Of a stretch of DNA of 64,000 bases, positions 62,238 to 64,000 are shown piece by piece. Every line of letters starts with the position of its first letter. Within the stretch, counting starts at the first letter, position 1. The stretch is from Endocalyx cinctus. Its lineage: Eukaryota; Ascomycota; Sordariomycetes; Amphisphaeriales; Apiosporaceae. The DNA is taken from contig BCKC01000001.1 of assembly GCA_001600455.1 (NCBI GenBank), positions 1,638,441-1,702,440 of the forward strand, written 5' to 3'. Below the pieces are notes generated by a model. It had not been told where the DNA came from, did not search any database, and worked only from the letters and a program-made list of their open reading frames with translations. The translations under genes were made by a program, and so were the position numbers.

Positions 62238-64000
62238 CTACCTCAATCCACTGAAATCCATTTCTGTTTGCATCTGTCCAAGGCCTAAAGAGTTCATTCC
62301 GACAGTGTCCGAATTGGCACGCTGTAATGCGTGGAAGTCACCAACAGTTCTAGGAATTTGCGGTTGATGAGAATGTTGTTGCATCATAAAGCTATTTGTT
62401 CTCTGTATTGGGTGGCGGTGTAACATGCTATTCATCATATTTTGATGCATGTTGTTGTATGACGGACTCTGTGGCATGCTCTGTTGTTGGCCTAGGTTTC
62501 CCATCCCGGATGGTTGGTTCAAACTGTGATTCACATTGCCGTGCATATCGCCCTGGAGTTGACTCCCATAGTTATGATTAGAGTTCATATCTTGGGATTG
62601 CATAGTATGATGTTGCATCTGCTGTTGGGGTTGCTGCGGGTTGAGGCAGTTCTGTTGTCCAAGTGAAGATTGTTGGTTCTGTCCTATAGAGTTCATCATC
62701 ATATCTGGTATGGTGTTGAAATCGCCGTTGCGGGGATATTCTGCACCAGGAGATACGATGCTCGGGGAGCTAACCATTGGGAATGGTGACTTCATATCGG
62801 TCCTTGGTCCACTGGTGGGAGTAGAGGCATCCGCCGTTGGGATGTCGTGTAAATGATGAACGCCACTTGGTGAGAATGGCTCGGACTTGAAATCAGTGAT
62901 TAATGGTGGCTGTGCCATACCAGCATTGCCAAATCCGTCAAAAATATCGATGTTCTGCAGGCATGAATTCTCCGGAGCTCGCTGTAGCATCGGGTTGGTA
63001 AGCCTAGGGAGAATATCATGTACTTTGATAAGAAGTAAAGGAAGATAGTGATGATCTCCGCTGCGAAGCACCGTGAGAAGATGTAGAAGAGAGTTGAGGT
63101 GTTCGCGGGGTCCCATTGAAAAAGGGTCTCCAGAGGCAGGCTGCATGGCCAGGTGCTCGGTGAGCGTGAATGAGATTTCAAATAGTTTCGCAACAAACGG
63201 AGTTTTCAAAAGGTCGTTGGATTGGCCCTGGAATTGAGATGTGAGGGACATCAAGTCACGGGAGATATCGATTGGATAATGGTATTGATCTTGGCTGTTT
63301 TGAGGAACGCAACCATTCTGCATCGCCAAATGCCAGTTGATCGTCTTAAGCCACTGCTGGTTTGTTCGCAAGTCTGCATCTTGCCCAGACAAGTACGCGG
63401 GAAGAATCTCATTAAGTTGTTTCTGCAACGTGGTTAGATAGGAAGGCGTGATTTCGGTGCGTGTCTTGTTCCATAGATTGAGGAACGCATCATCGAACGG
63501 CTTAAATAAATTAACGAGCAACATGTAGCTCGTCAACTGGTGCGCAAGCGGATCTGTGGGGTCGTCGGTTACCGACGGCGGCGCAATCGAGGCCTGGAGT
63601 GTTAATGGTCGCCCGCGCTGTAATGCGTATGTCCTGTACAAAAGTATGAGTATCACATGAATTAACAGAATAATCACGAGTCCACAAGATGGAAATACCT
63701 TTCTGTCACAAACAATAGCCAGTAAAGCCGACGTCGTCGAGATGCCTCTACGCTATCGTACTGTAAATAGGTTTCCTCCTTGGTCATTCCGCACATGTGT
63801 GCCAAAGTCGTGGCCTCGCGGAGATAGTACCATGCCTTGTCATGCAGGTCCAAAGCGTAGTGGGTGCAGAAGAGGAAATAGCTGGTGCATAAACTGTTAA
63901 GGCTCGGCGATTGTAGCTGATCGACTCCTTTCCGAACTCTAATTGTCTCCTCCATCAATAATGTTCCCGACATGATATGGGCTCCGGGCATGTGGTCAAG
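62238..64000 (-). CDS. Zn2Cys6 regulator, AmyR/COL-26-like, C-terminal part (truncated by window edge)
   Basis: Fungal-specific transcription-factor middle domain plus a Gln-rich tail; the zinc cluster lies beyond the right edge. Exons in the window are 64000-63699 and 63633-62238, 565 residues, open at the 5' end. The middle domain reads DKAWYYLREATTLAHMCGM, RRRRLYWLLFVTER and, after the intron, TYALQRGRPLTLQASI, the conserved block of the AmyR/MAL-type sugar regulators. From about 230 residues before the end the protein is rich in Gln, Asn, Met and Pro (QQSSLGQQNCLNPQQPQQQM), ending HALQRANSDTVGMNSLGLG and FSGLR. This combination recalls COL-26/BglR of Sordariomycetes, which control glucose sensing and starch or cellulose use. 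Subfamily assignment is from memory of the motif pattern and is less certain than the class. Confidence 0.85.

Noticed and set aside
1..64000. CRISPR arrays, rRNA and tRNA genes, intact transposons
   Set aside because: No regularly spaced repeats, conserved T-arm sequence, rRNA blocks or transposase/reverse-transcriptase motifs were seen on reading both strands; a tRNA scan was not possible here.

Overview
The window is a filamentous ascomycete chromosome segment, most likely Sordariomycetes. The evidence is short GT-AG introns with CTAAC/CTGAC branch sites, a fungal highly reducing polyketide synthase, a Clr5-domain protein, C6-type transcription factors and a cutinase. No prokaryotic organisation is present. 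I resolved 14 well-supported genes plus one smaller probable gene and joined the exons by hand. Every intron placed keeps frame and has GT..AG ends. A partial C6 regulator runs off the right edge.

Layout, left to right: an aldo/keto reductase (189-1399, minus); a 4.5 kb gene-poor stretch; a Clr5-domain protein (5900-7636, minus); the large subunit of DNA primase (8819-10632, plus); a 5 kb gene-poor stretch; a small double-CxxC protein (15653-15916, minus); about 6.6 kb of AT-rich sequence without genes; a secreted two-lobed beta-propeller phytase with EGF-like repeats (22531-24893, plus). Then comes the probable secondary-metabolite locus: a KS-AT-DH-ER-KR-ACP polyketide synthase (25249-32403, minus), a divergently transcribed FSH/LovG-type serine hydrolase (34123-35074, plus) and a full-size ABCB transporter with 20 exons (36051-41544, plus). 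Farther right are a Ser/Thr-rich stress-type protein (43070-43582, minus), an amino-acid permease (44202-45811, minus), a mitochondrial dihydroxy-acid dehydratase (46872-48760, plus), a LOA1-type acyltransferase (49240-50368, minus), a kinesin-14 (51487-55020, plus), a C6-factor-like protein lacking its zinc finger (56754-57911, plus), a cutinase (58306-59565, minus) and the C-terminal part of an AmyR/COL-26-like regulator (62238-64000, minus).

The central locus reads as a compact pathway. The synthase has no thioesterase or reductase release domain. The neighbouring hydrolase has the complete Ser-Asp-His triad of product-releasing FSH enzymes, and the transporter could export the product. 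The 1.7 kb between synthase and hydrolase is a natural bidirectional promoter. The synthase has no C-methyltransferase, and its dehydratase domain carries Glu where the family has the catalytic Asp, which predicts altered beta-carbon processing. A dihydroxy-acid dehydratase lies about 5 kb beyond the transporter. In other fungi a duplicated copy of this enzyme protects the producer from a DHAD-inhibiting metabolite, so this is a hypothesis worth testing, not a conclusion.

Primase, acyltransferase and kinesin are core genes, so the secondary-metabolite genes sit inside otherwise ordinary chromosome. The long gene-free stretches hold homopolymers, microsatellites and two short recurring intergenic motifs. 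I could not identify any intact transposon, tRNA or rRNA gene.
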